Positions 1 through 7,262 of a stretch of DNA of 11,499 nucleotides are shown piece after piece. A model generated the notes under the pieces. The model had not been told where the DNA came from. It was given only the letters and a program-made list of their open reading frames with translations, and did no database searches. Position numbers and translations under genes: made by a program. How positions within the stretch are numbered: position 1 is the stretch's first letter; each line of letters begins with the position of its first letter. This DNA is from Larix sibirica (lineage: Eukaryota > Streptophyta > Pinopsida > Pinales > Pinaceae): NCBI GenBank assembly GCA_004151065.3, contig NWUY0300005658.1, forward strand, positions 11,737-23,235, given 5' to 3'.

Positions 1-310
1 ACCTCTTATTATGAGATGCCAAGCCTGACCTGATCAACAATGAGTGTTCTCATTGTGACAATATGCCAGTACCTAAATTTATTCACATTGGCCTATCAAA
101 AGGTTTTCTTAACATGTATACTCGTGATTGATCTTGTTTATGAAAACGATGATAGGAAAACGAACTTCATTTGCCTATCTATATAGAGTGGGCCATAAAT
201 GTGGAAGGAAACGGGTAGGTGGTTCATTAACGCCCCGTCCGCTAGTGTGTGCGTCACGCCGGCATACGTCCCAAAAGAAATCTCATCGGTGGCTTTGACG
301 ACTTTTTCCT
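1..310. other. Unassigned sequence at left edge
   Basis: No convincing ORF, RNA gene or repeat was recognised here. Base composition is near even, becoming more GC-rich after about position 220. It runs into the degenerate repeat block that starts near 319. It may be flanking DNA or the left part of that repeat that has decayed past recognition. Confidence 0.3.
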
Positions 311-318
311 AACCATCA

Positions 319-840
319 CGAAACGGTTGGCTTAAAAGCACGAGCCGCGGCGACCAAGTTGGTGCGACAAGACTTAAATGCAGCGAAATGGACGGGCGAC
401 GTTGTTCAAAAGGGGGTGACCATACGGTGGAATGCTTAGCGAAAAAAACTTGGTCGTTGTTGGATGGTCGACGAAATTATAATAAAAGTCGCGAAACGAT
501 CGGTGAGATAGTCAAAAGAATTATGACCGAAGCACCGCGAAACGAAGTAGAAGATTTGGGCGAAAAAAGATGATGTGATGCGATCACTAGCGGCAGAAAA
601 TACTTGGTCGGCGGAAATATTATAAGATACGTGAAATGGACGGCAACGAGTGACTTAAAACCTGTGACCGTGGTCGTCAAGAAAGAACAAAAACCAGTGA
701 AACGAGTGAGCCGTGGGCCACGAGACGGGTCGGCATCAGATGAGTAAAAGATGGTGAAACGGTCGGCTATAAATGGCTAAACAGCTGCGACCAGTTTTGG
801 CCAAAATGATCAACAAGCTGCGAACTGGGTCGACATGTTT
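319..840. repeat. Degenerate satellite-like repeat block with YGAAAYGR motif
   Basis: The 8-mer YGAAAYGR recurs at about 319, 384, 492, 538, 632, 698 and 755. It is often followed within 10-20 bases by GGCGAC/GGTCGGC-like sequence and then CAAAAG or TTAAAA and TGACC (around 417, 524 and 665). Fragments such as ACTTGGTCG (about 450 and 602) and GACCAGTTTTGG (about 789) recur in variant form. Spacing between motif copies is irregular (46-108 bases), so this is an old array with indels or a set of nested degenerate monomers. The GC and CpG content is clearly higher than in the sequence to the right. The short ORFs here (388-573 on +, 477-680 on -) look like by-products of the repeat. A decayed transposon end is another possibility. 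Confidence 0.5.
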
Positions 841-962
841 ATACCTTCATAAAACCATATCGACTATAGATGGTGACTTTTGATAAATAATTAAAGTCAA
901 TATTATATTGTTTATACCCAAAAGTTCTATGAAAGAGTTGGATTTTTCCATTCGGCATTCCT

Positions 963-982
963 TTTGCCCCTCCAGGGGCAAA
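963..982. repeat. Perfect short hairpin (9-bp arms, 2-nt spacer)
   Basis: TTTGCCCCT at 963-971 is exactly complementary to AGGGGCAAA at 974-982, separated by CC. It is a GC-rich stem in an otherwise AT-rich stretch. No ORF ends next to it, so a terminator role is not supported. Confidence 0.5.
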
Positions 983-1060
983 TGCTAGTTTAGTTATCTT
1001 AGGGTAGTGTTATAAAACTCTAATTACTAGGAATATCTTTATCACTAACTCATTATAATG

Positions 1061-1209
1061 GTAATATAATCATAATAGTTTAATCATTATTGTAAGGTAG
1101 TTAATGCTCTATTACATGATATCTTTCTTTTTCAGTATTACAGTGATATAATCATAATAGTGTAGTCAGTATTGTAGAGTACTTAATGCTCTATTACATG
1201 ATATCGTCT
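1061..1209. repeat. 82-bp imperfect tandem duplication
   Basis: The segment from 1061 repeats from about 1143 with an 82-bp offset. Shared blocks are ATAATCATAATAG (about 1066 and 1148) and TTAATGCTCTATTACATGAT (about 1101 and 1183). The offset stays at 82 across the unit, so the copies differ mainly by substitutions. Two copies only are seen. Confidence 0.75.
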
Positions 1210-1239
1210 TTTTATACCAGTCAAAGGCAAGTTATATTG

Positions 1240-2280
1240 TAATGGATTCTCATTCAAATTAAGTTGACTTTTAATTAGTTTTTAAAATATTAAATTTTTA
1301 TAATGTTTTATTAAATGTTGTAAAAATAATATATTCAATTTAATATTTTATAAAATTAAAATAATTTTTAATTTTTAGAAAATTAAATTGTTATTTTATA
1401 AATACTTAATAGGTTTGATTTGATTAATTTTATCTGATTTTCATAATAATTATCAGATTAAAAAAATAATTTTAAATAAATAATAATTTTAAAAAATCTA
1501 ACCTTACTATCTGGCCTTGTATACTTAATTACTCGTCATTTTTTGTTGAACAAATATGAATCACAATTTTTTTTAAATAATTACATATCCTCTTAATTTT
1601 TTTAATCAGGGGATTGCATGGCAAAATGCACATGAAAAGAGTTTAATTCAATTTTTTATAATACAATTGTTTTACTATTTTCAAAATTAAATAATTATTA
1701 CAAAATAGAAAATTGGTCTAAAATTATGTTTAAATATTTATATTTAAAATTTTAAAAATTATTTTTTTCATATATTATTAAAACCCTTATAATAATAATA
1801 TTATAATATAAATCCGCTGAAAAAAAATGATATTATAATATAAAGCTTTTATAATATCATATTTTAAAAGAGGTTAATTTATTTTTAGTAAAAACAAAAA
1901 TATTAAAAATAGATTTTATAATTATAAAATCAAAATGCAGAAAATTAATTTTTTACAATTATGTGGAATTTTGAATTTAAATTTTAAATTAAATTAAAAT
2001 ATTGTTTTAAAACAAAGTTTTCTCATTTAACTAAAACAACATATAGAGTTAATTTAAGTTTTAAAAATATTAAACATATTTTTTAAGAACAGTTTTAAAA
2101 TAATAATAATAAAGATAAAGAAAATAATAACAGTGTACGTAATAAATAAACTAAAAAATCAATATACATAATATTTTCCAATTAAGAACAAAGTTCACTT
2201 AAATGTAATACTTATTATTAATTTTTACAATTCAACTATAAAAATTGGTTTCTATATTTTTATCATACTTTTCTTAATTG
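1240..2280. other. Very AT-rich gene-free block
   Basis: About 1 kb consists almost entirely of A/T runs, AATAAT-type words and TTTTAAA-type words, with no ORF worth reporting. A 12-bp-arm inverted repeat lies inside it: ATGATATTATAA at 1827-1838 pairs with TTATAATATCAT at 1849-1860. Composition of this kind fits a matrix-attachment region or a decayed AT-rich transposon, but nothing in the sequence decides between them. Confidence 0.5.
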
Positions 2281-2640
2281 CTAATTCCATTAGAGATCAA
2301 GCCTCAACCATTAACCTATACATGAACCACTAACATATTAGCATGAACCCCTAATACCTAACCCATTATCCCTTAAACCATTCACTCACCATTCACCTAC
2401 TAACCAACACACCCCCTCATCGTTATCTACTAACTCACAAGCCCCCTAACGAAACCAGCCAACAGGCTAATGTGCTATATGGAAGACTATGGTCCAATAT
2501 AGTTATCCATGGCTAACTCTATTAACCCATCAATATCTAATCAACTAACCCAAATATCCTTTAAGCATTCTTCAACCAACCCTTAATAGTACAACATAAA
2601 CAATCTTAACAAACATATTTAGGGTTGTATTTAATATATC
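2281..2640. other. C-over-G skewed stretch, no gene
   Basis: The + strand is rich in A and C and poor in G. By hand count, 2281-2460 has about 66 C against 10 G. Words such as CTAACC, CCTAAC, CCCTTAAACC and CCATTCAC recur without a fixed period. Some resemble plant telomere units (CCCTAAA), but there is no run of consecutive units. No ORF on either strand is convincing. The skew fades after about 2470, and the stretch is AT-rich again by 2640. Confidence 0.45.
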
Positions 2641-2761
2641 AAGTGTATCATATGACATAATATCACTATATCTACTTTAACAATGATATAATCCAATATA
2701 TGTTAGCTTATTCATCTTACCTATGATTAGTGCAAGAGATTCATAAACTATGAACTATTCT

Positions 2762-2869
2762 TGTCATTGTTTTAAGAGACAAGTACTAAGGAGCTTTGCT
2801 TACTTTTTCTAAAAAGCAAGTATTAAGCAGTTTTGTCATTTTCTTAAGAGGCAGATATTAAGAAACTAT
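2762..2869. repeat. Three imperfect ~36-bp tandem units
   Basis: Units begin at about 2762, 2797 and 2834. Each has the form TGYYAYT-T-rich-CTWARR followed by RGCAAGTAYTAAG-like or GCAGATATTAAG sequence, then AAC/GAGC-TTT. They differ from each other by several substitutions and 1-2 base indels. Confidence 0.5.
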
Positions 2870-2988
2870 GTTGCTAATTTCACTTGTTCATCAATGAGTC
2901 CTACTGCATGAAAGTCATAATAAACAACTAATATTATAATCTTTGCAACTAAAGTGGAATGATTAATGATAATATAATAGTTTCATTA

Positions 2989-3007
2989 ATAGAATATGGT
3001 ATTCTAT
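2989..3007. repeat. Short AT-rich hairpin
   Basis: ATAGAATA at 2989-2996 pairs perfectly with TATTCTAT at 3000-3007 across TGG. A TAATATTATARTCTT word also occurs on either side, at about 2929 and 3016. This could be a minor transposon footprint or chance in an AT-rich context. Confidence 0.35.
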
Positions 3008-3084
3008 GAAAAGTGTAATATTATAGTCTTCCTTTTATTACATCGTAGTTGTTAGTAAACTGGTAGGATAATCATATCAAAGAG

Positions 3085-3210
3085 GGCATATCATAAGGTA
3101 AGGTAACTGAAGAAGGCATATCATAAAGGTATAATCACATTGAAGAGGGCATATCATAAGGCAAGGTAATTGGAAAAGGCATATCATAAGGGTAGTTCCA
3201 ATTCTATCAA
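3085..3210. repeat. 63-bp tandem dimer containing GGCATATCATAA
   Basis: GGCATATCATAA occurs at 3085-3096, 3115-3126, 3148-3159 and 3178-3189, with spacings 30, 33 and 30. This gives a higher-order unit of 63 bp (AGAGGGCATATCATAAGG... then GAAGAAGGCATATCATAA...) present about twice, with the second copy fading after 3195. The 30/33 alternation suggests a 30-33-bp ancestral unit that was duplicated as a pair. Confidence 0.75.
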
Positions 3211-3300
3211 TAGGAAATTTATTTTGATAACCATGAGTCTATTAGTCGTTCTTTCCATTAGTATTGTTAACCATTAGTTCCTAGTTCTTTGATGAGTAAA

Positions 3301-3635
3301 CATTGTTAAGTAATCCCTAAGTCATCATAGTTTATGGTGAGGGGTTGAGGGTGTGGGCCAGTGGTGGGGTCTATGACTCACTCGATGGAAGTCCAGACTG
3401 TAGTATTCTCTTGCTGGTGGTGCTACCATCCTTTAATACCTCCTGCGACCACGGTGACAGTTCTACTTCTCCAACTCCAGCTCTAGCTCCACTGGTACAA
3501 ATGCAGTCTGGTTGGAAAAAAAAAAAAAAAAGTCATCATAATTCATAGCAAGCGGTCCCTAACTCATCATAGACAATCCTTAAGTAATCGTGGTTCATAG
3601 CAAGCAGTTAGAATAGTAATTAGGAGCCACCTCTT
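3301..3635. repeat. Degenerate ~30-bp tandem repeat, interrupted
   Basis: Variants of CCTAAGTMATCATAGTTCAT followed by AGCAAGCGGT lie at about 3311-3345, 3532-3556, 3557-3580 and 3580-3610. The first copy and the remaining copies are separated by the poly(A)-ended segment at 3333-3531. The repeat is short and diverged, and its copies also explain part of the similarity seen on both sides of that segment. Confidence 0.5.
3333..3531 (+). mobile_element. Possible SINE-like poly(A) retroelement insertion
   Basis: A ~200-nt, GC-richer segment ends in 16 consecutive A residues (3516-3531). It is flanked by AAGTCATCATAGTT (3319-3332) and AAGTCATCATAATT (3530-3543), which match at 13 of 14 positions and look like a target-site duplication. 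Near its 5' end TGGGCCAGTGG (3354-3364) matches the pol III box A consensus TRGYNNARNGG at all but one defined position. A box B is poor: only CTCGATGG near 3381 loosely fits. Caution is needed because the insertion sits inside a degenerate tandem repeat, and weaker similarity of the flanks continues about 12 bases beyond the proposed duplication. The flanks could therefore be ordinary repeat copies. I do not recognise the SINE family. Confidence 0.4.
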
Positions 3636-4260
3636 GCAGGGAGATCACCCGAAGGGAAACCCGTGTAGATAACCTTTTAGACGCTACACACCCCTATATG
3701 TGTGACTTGGGTATTGTTCTACATGTCTTCATCGCTTGATGATTAGGAGCTTGAGAGTTGGCGACAAACGACAAACCACAAGTAATTAATTTGAGGAGAA
3801 TAACTCAGAATTTGGGTGGAACTCTTTACTCGGACTAGGTTTGAGCCGACGAGCGACAATTTTAACTAGGAGACTTCAGTTTAAAGCCCTATTGGGTCAC
3901 GTAGGATAAAAGACAACCCAAAACACCCCACTTTTCCAGCGATTTTGGGTCCAAAACTAGTTAAAATTTTGGCTGGAAGTTGTTATTTTCGCATTTTTGT
4001 AATTTCAGCAATTNATCGCTGAAATTGCGATCTAAGCACTCCAAATTGCGATTTTGGCAAAAATTGGGTCACCAGATTCCGATGAGACGGGGGCGTTTTG
4101 GTTAGCCCTTATACAGCTCCCTATTGGGTGAACCAAGATACACTTGAATGAGCAGTAATATTGAATGTTTTGACTATTATGTTCATTGCTTCTGACTTTG
4201 CACCGAGACACCCGACGACGATATAACCAAGCACCAAGCATGTGGTGTAACCTCTTCAAA
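3636..4260. other. Unassigned, transposon-like texture
   Basis: No ORF is convincing. CCCTATTGGGT occurs at about 3888 and 4121, and TTGGGTCAC at about 3892 and 4064, suggesting internal repetition such as in an old LTR or other transposon remnant. No primer-binding site or LTR ends were identified. The minus-strand ORF at 4032-4259 has no recognisable domain and is not called. Confidence 0.3.
4001..4026. repeat. Hairpin with an ambiguous base in the loop
   Basis: AATTTCAGC at 4001-4009 pairs perfectly with GCTGAAATT at 4018-4026, with an 8-base loop that contains the N at 4014. The surrounding sequence repeats GCGATTTT and AAATTGCGAT words, giving a locally self-similar stretch. Confidence 0.55.
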
Positions 4261-5239
4261 ATGTGTATACTTTTATGCTATGGAGAAAAAGACAATTGTA
4301 AAACAATGTGGTCATGTGCCTTGTAGCTGGAGAGAGAGATAGATGACAAACTGAGATAGCACCAAAACCTCAATTTGATCCTCCAATAAACAACAATGGA
4401 GACACCCGTGGGACGTTTCCAATGCGTGACTTGTGTTTTTCTGAGTTGGTACACCGAATTACTGATAATAACTGGTAACTAGTCGATAATAAATATAAGT
4501 TGGTAGCAACATGGAATCTGAGGAGAACATAACAAAGAGAAAAAAAGAAGTTGAAGCTAAGTGCACCAACGTCAAAGGGAAGGTAATTGAGAGATGATGC
4601 TTCTTGCTTAAGATAGAAATGGATTCAGGAGTTAACCATTATAGAGGTAGCGTTCATAGCCATTGACACAAACCAACTGCTTTGATAGCCACCTGGAGGG
4701 TATCTTACCTAGTGTGTAATTGGAAAGCCTCGATCAAATGTTAAAGAGGAAAACCAACGGTATCCGACTATTGCATGGATGAAGGCTAATATTTGGATCT
4801 ATTGCTTTATCAACTGGTTCAGGTGGATCTACCTTTGCTTCTCCTATTCTTGATCCACCATTTCCATTACAGGTGACAGAAACATGGGTAGATTCATCTT
4901 GTTTATTGTCGTTTTCTAATAACAATAGTACTAGGATATGCTGGCTTGTCTTGTCTTGATGGAAAATTATCACTAAAAGCTATTCTTCATATCATGTTGA
5001 GAGCTAATCTTCATTATTTTCCCATTTCTAAATAATTGATTTTGTTGAATGTGTATTAATAAGTGCTAAAGCAAGTGGGAATTCATTGTCAGAAGATAAG
5101 AAGTGAGCATTGGTTTCACCACAGCGGGGCTTCGATGCAATACAAAACAAATAATTGGAGTAGATTCTCAGACACTTGGGAGAAGTGTAGTCACCAGCCT
5201 GCCATCCTGTGAGTAAATGCACGTCGACTCACGACATCA
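4260..5239. other. Unassigned stretch with weak open frames
   Basis: No gene is supported. The best + strand open frame runs from about 4783 to the TGA at 4957-4959 without an ATG. It includes the S/T/P-rich residues STGSGGSTFASPILDPP followed by a CAG|GTGACA donor-like site at about 4873. The minus strand also has an open frame at 4734-4973. Neither shows a domain I recognise, and both can be open by chance. Confidence 0.25.
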
Positions 5240-5401
5240 ATGGGACGATGCGTCTGGAAGAGGGGTCCCCGCGATGATCCGTTGTCAGACTCTACTGCCT
5301 ACTCCAAAAGGTCGGACGGTGGGGTTGCCGGAGAAAGGAGGAGTGCCGGAGTAGTCAACTCTCCGGGCGAAATCGTAGAAGAGAAGACTTATCTAGCCTG
5401 A
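5240..5401 (+). CDS. Candidate 53-residue hypothetical protein
   Basis: An ATG at 5240-5242 opens a frame of 53 codons ending at TGA 5399-5401. The predicted product begins MGRCVWKRG and is hydrophilic, with R/S/G-rich and acidic patches (GERRSAGVVNSPGEIVEE). It has no signal peptide or membrane segment and no domain I recognise. The frame coincides with a locally GC-rich island in AT-rich surroundings, which is the main reason to list it. Its last codons and stop lie inside the left arm of the perfect inverted repeat at 5388-5419, so the transcript would carry a stem-loop at the end of the ORF. It could instead be a chance ORF or an exon fragment carried by a transposon. I favour a weak candidate only. 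Confidence 0.22.
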   Translation: MGRCVWKRGPRDDPLSDSTAYSKRSDGGVAGERRSAGVVNSPGEIVEEKTYLA

Positions 5402-5419
5402 ACGTACAGGCTAGATAAG
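5388..5419. repeat. Perfect inverted repeat, 13-bp arms
   Basis: CTTATCTAGCCTG (5388-5400) and CAGGCTAGATAAG (5407-5419) are exact reverse complements around a 6-base spacer, AACGTA. The right arm is part of a 20-base sequence that occurs again at 5514-5533, where it is not preceded by a matching left arm apart from CCTGTACAGG. A transposon end or excision product is possible. Confidence 0.8.
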
Positions 5420-5533
5420 CTCAACCGTTATTTTCATTATAAGAGCAGTTTTGCCTTGTCAGATTAATAAAGATGGAGATTAGATCAACCAATGCTTATG
5501 ATAAACGATACCTGTACAGGCTAGATAAGCTCA
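5404..5533. repeat. 20-bp direct repeat, 110 bp apart
   Basis: GTACAGGCTAGATAAGCTCA is present exactly at 5404-5423 and 5514-5533, with similarity continuing a few bases (ACCG/GCCG). The second copy starts in a CCTGTACAGG palindrome at 5511-5520. The 90 bases between the copies show no ORF. Confidence 0.8.
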
Positions 5534-5598
5534 GCCGGTTCAAAGATGGTGCTGCTAGTGAGCGTGTTAGTAAAACCGGTGCTTCTTCAACGTGTGCT

Positions 5599-5796
5599 TT
5601 AACAAGGTGGTCTAAAAGTCGGAATAGGAAGTGATGCTAGGAAAGAAGCTGCTGGGTCTACTGCTTCATCGACTTTAGAATCTACTTCTTCATAGGCATC
5701 AACAGCTCCATCGACTGACTCTACTGGATCATCGGCTTCAACGGCTGCGAACTCGACTACTAGCTGATCTTGGTCGAGCTTACCCCGGCGTCCCAT
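5599..5796 (-). CDS. Candidate 65-residue acidic hypothetical protein
   Basis: The minus-strand frame starts MGRRGKLDQDQ at 5796 and ends at 5599. The middle is strongly acidic and repetitive, with VD/VE dipeptides spaced every few residues (VESVDGAVDAYEEVDSKVDE). That could be a charged, possibly disordered segment. The same bases read on the + strand give a serine/threonine-rich frame broken by two stops, so the minus frame is the cleaner one. No domain is recognised. The ORF faces the candidate ORF at 5240-5401 on the other strand. The biased residue pattern may simply reflect a GTCGA-rich simple repeat, so confidence is low. Confidence 0.2.
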   Translation of the reverse strand: MGRRGKLDQDQLVVEFAAVEADDPVESVDGAVDAYEEVDSKVDEAVDPAASFLASLPIPTFRPPC

Positions 5797-5802
5797 GCAC
5801 AG

Positions 5803-5891
5803 GTAATAGTATAATTATTTCACTTAATTTATTTGTTAGATCCTATGGCTCATTTCTGAGTTAGAACTAACTCATGGCCTTGACTATGCAG
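5803..5891 (+). other. Candidate 89-bp spliceosomal intron
   Basis: A donor CAG|GTAATA at 5802/5803 and an acceptor TATGCAG|GG at 5891/5892 flank 89 bases. A CTAAC branch-site-like word lies about 24 bases before the acceptor. Joining the outer sequences gives an open frame through DLGRAYPGVPCTG and then LVDVSVVNRGYLGMASLAK into the region up to about 6136. The upstream part of that frame is open only from about 5674 and is leucine/arginine-rich, as expected for an antisense of an acidic frame. So the intron signals are good while the coding content is weak. Confidence 0.3.
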
Positions 5892-6176
5892 GGTTGGTCG
5901 ATGTTAGCGTAGTCAATCGAGGATATCTGGGCATGGCATCCCTAGCCAAATACTCAGGTTCCAAAATAGAAACTTCATTCTTGAGGGTTTTTCAATTGAA
6001 AATTTGGTTTGTATATCACAACTTGGTTTGTAACTTTGTGTGTTCGTTTCTATCGTTATCATCTTATGATTGCTCTGTGCAAGAGTGTTCGGTCCATTTC
6101 TTCAGGTCGGTTACATCCACCTGGGTTGGACGATAATGTAATGTTAATTATTGATATTCCATAGTGGTCATTTTCT

Positions 6177-6206
6177 GGCTCACTATGCTTATTGATACAG
6201 TGAGCC
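6177..6206. repeat. Hairpin, 8-bp arms and 14-nt loop
   Basis: GGCTCACT (6177-6184) and AGTGAGCC (6199-6206) are perfect reverse complements. It stands out because the surroundings are T-rich. There is no nearby gene to relate it to. Confidence 0.45.
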
Positions 6207-6868
6207 GTGATATATTAGTCAAACAGTTTGAAAGTAAAACTGGTTGTCGGGACTGTGTCTCCGTTCGTGGTGTTTGTTAACGAAATGCCAATGATTTCAT
6301 GGATATGCATGACGTATTTCGTTGTGTTTTTCTGATGATACTTTGTTGTGGGTTATACTATTTCCATTTTTACTCTGTTCATTGCATTCAATAATATTAT
6401 TTGTAACAAGCCATGCGTCTTAGATTTCTTTATACCAATGCTTCACTAATTTCGGTAGGATACATTTGACATGTTTAGCTTCATATTTTTGGTAAGTCTC
6501 TCTTTGAAAGAATTAGTATGAGCCCATGCAACTCGGGTTAGCCCATACCCTCGTTCGCTCAGCTCAAACTTAGATGTTTACAATTTGTTGTTTATATGTA
6601 AACATTGTTGTCTAAGTGATGGGAGTTGTTATCTTTCATTCAATGTCTTATTACTGAGATTCAAAAAATATTATTAGCAATAGATTGAGCGTTTCATAAT
6701 TATGTACATACATAGATGTGCAGGTTTGCTCTCGAATTAAAACGATAGGTTCAGATGTACATAATATAGTTCAAATGATTATGGATGTGTTTTTTATATG
6801 TATTTTGATCAGGCTGAAGGCCTTGGATGTTCCTCTATCCATGCTCTTTTAGTGCATTTTCGGTTTAT

Positions 6869-6885
6869 TATATATATATATATAT
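6869..6885. repeat. (TA)8 microsatellite
   Basis: Alternating TA from 6869 to 6885, an ordinary dinucleotide microsatellite. Confidence 0.9.
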
Positions 6886-6945
6886 GAAATTGTTTAGATT
6901 TAGTTAATTATATTTTAGACGTTAATATCCATATTTTGAGTTTGC

Positions 6946-7019
6946 CTTGAGGAGGGTTTTAAGGAATATTTGACTATGTAATCTTGAGGAGGGTTTTAAG
7001 GAATATTTGACTATGTAAT
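6946..7019. repeat. Perfect 37-bp tandem duplication
   Basis: The unit starting CTTGAGGAGGGTTTTAAGG at 6946-6982 is repeated without a single difference at 6983-7019, followed by the first bases of a third copy (CTTG). Exact identity in a window full of diverged repeats means the duplication is recent, or an assembly or cloning artefact. A TGTGTGTGTCTGTGTGTCC stretch follows directly. Confidence 0.95.
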
Positions 7020-7262
7020 CTTGTGTGTGTCTGTGTGTCCATTGGATGTAGCTTGGGTGGTTGGGAGGAAAGATTGTTACCCTCCCCACCCAGGTTNCAT
7101 CTTGGGTGAACCACATTATATTGGTGTCTCTCTTGTATTGTGTTTATGTGATTTATATTTGCATCTTGTTTATTGTTATTGCTTTGCGATCCTGTTTTTC
7201 TAACATCCACAGTATTTTAAAACCTCTTATGCTCAACTACATACATCATTATCAATAACATA
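7020..7262. other. Short region before the LINE, one ambiguous base
   Basis: The region holds a TG-rich stretch (7023-7039) and a pair of facing imperfect repeats around 7050-7115: TTGGGTGGTTGGGAGG, then CCTCCCCACCCAGG, then TTGGGTG, with an N at 7097. The short ORFs that pass through the N have no recognisable content. The segment 7120-7262 is T-rich and may include highly decayed upstream LINE sequence, but I could not align it to reverse-transcriptase motifs. Confidence 0.35.

Larger units (their letters stand above)
5892..6945. other. T-rich unassigned region
   Basis: The + strand is T-rich and looks like an untranslated or intronic sequence. The only notable local structures are a GC-containing hairpin at 6177-6206 and a (TA)8 run at 6869-6885. 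An 80-residue ORF at 5894-6136 is hydrophobic in its second half and has no recognisable domain. I see no gene. Confidence 0.35.

Noticed and set aside
388-573. 61-residue + strand ORF
   Set aside because: It lies wholly in the degenerate YGAAAYGR repeat block and has no recognisable domain.
477-680. 67-residue - strand ORF
   Set aside because: It lies in the same repeat block, overlaps the + ORF, and its product has no domain I recognise.
2340-2400. Interstitial telomere repeat
   Set aside because: Words like CCCTAA occur, but there are no consecutive CCCTAAA units.
3345-3548. 67-residue + strand ORF
   Set aside because: It reads through the poly(A) tail of the possible SINE (ending in a lysine run), as expected for chance translation.
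4032-4259. 75-residue - strand ORF
   Set aside because: No domain, and the region looks like decayed transposon sequence.
3636-4260. LTR retrotransposon end
   Set aside because: No paired LTRs, primer-binding site or polypurine tract could be found; only short repeated words.
4734-4973. 79-residue - strand ORF
   Set aside because: No domain, and the + strand is equally open over much of the same stretch, so openness is not informative.
5028-5222. 64-residue - strand ORF
   Set aside because: No domain and no splice or composition support.
6510-6580. tRNA-like sequence
   Set aside because: Some GGGTTAGCCC-like words occur, but no cloverleaf arms could be drawn.
6922-7258. Several ORFs on both strands crossing the N at 7097
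   Set aside because: They cover the 37-bp duplication and TG-rich sequence, contain an unknown residue, and overlap each other.
7020-7262. Reverse-transcriptase catalytic palm with YxDD
   Set aside because: I looked for it in all + frames before the recognised LINE part and found no motif; 5' truncation is the simpler reading.
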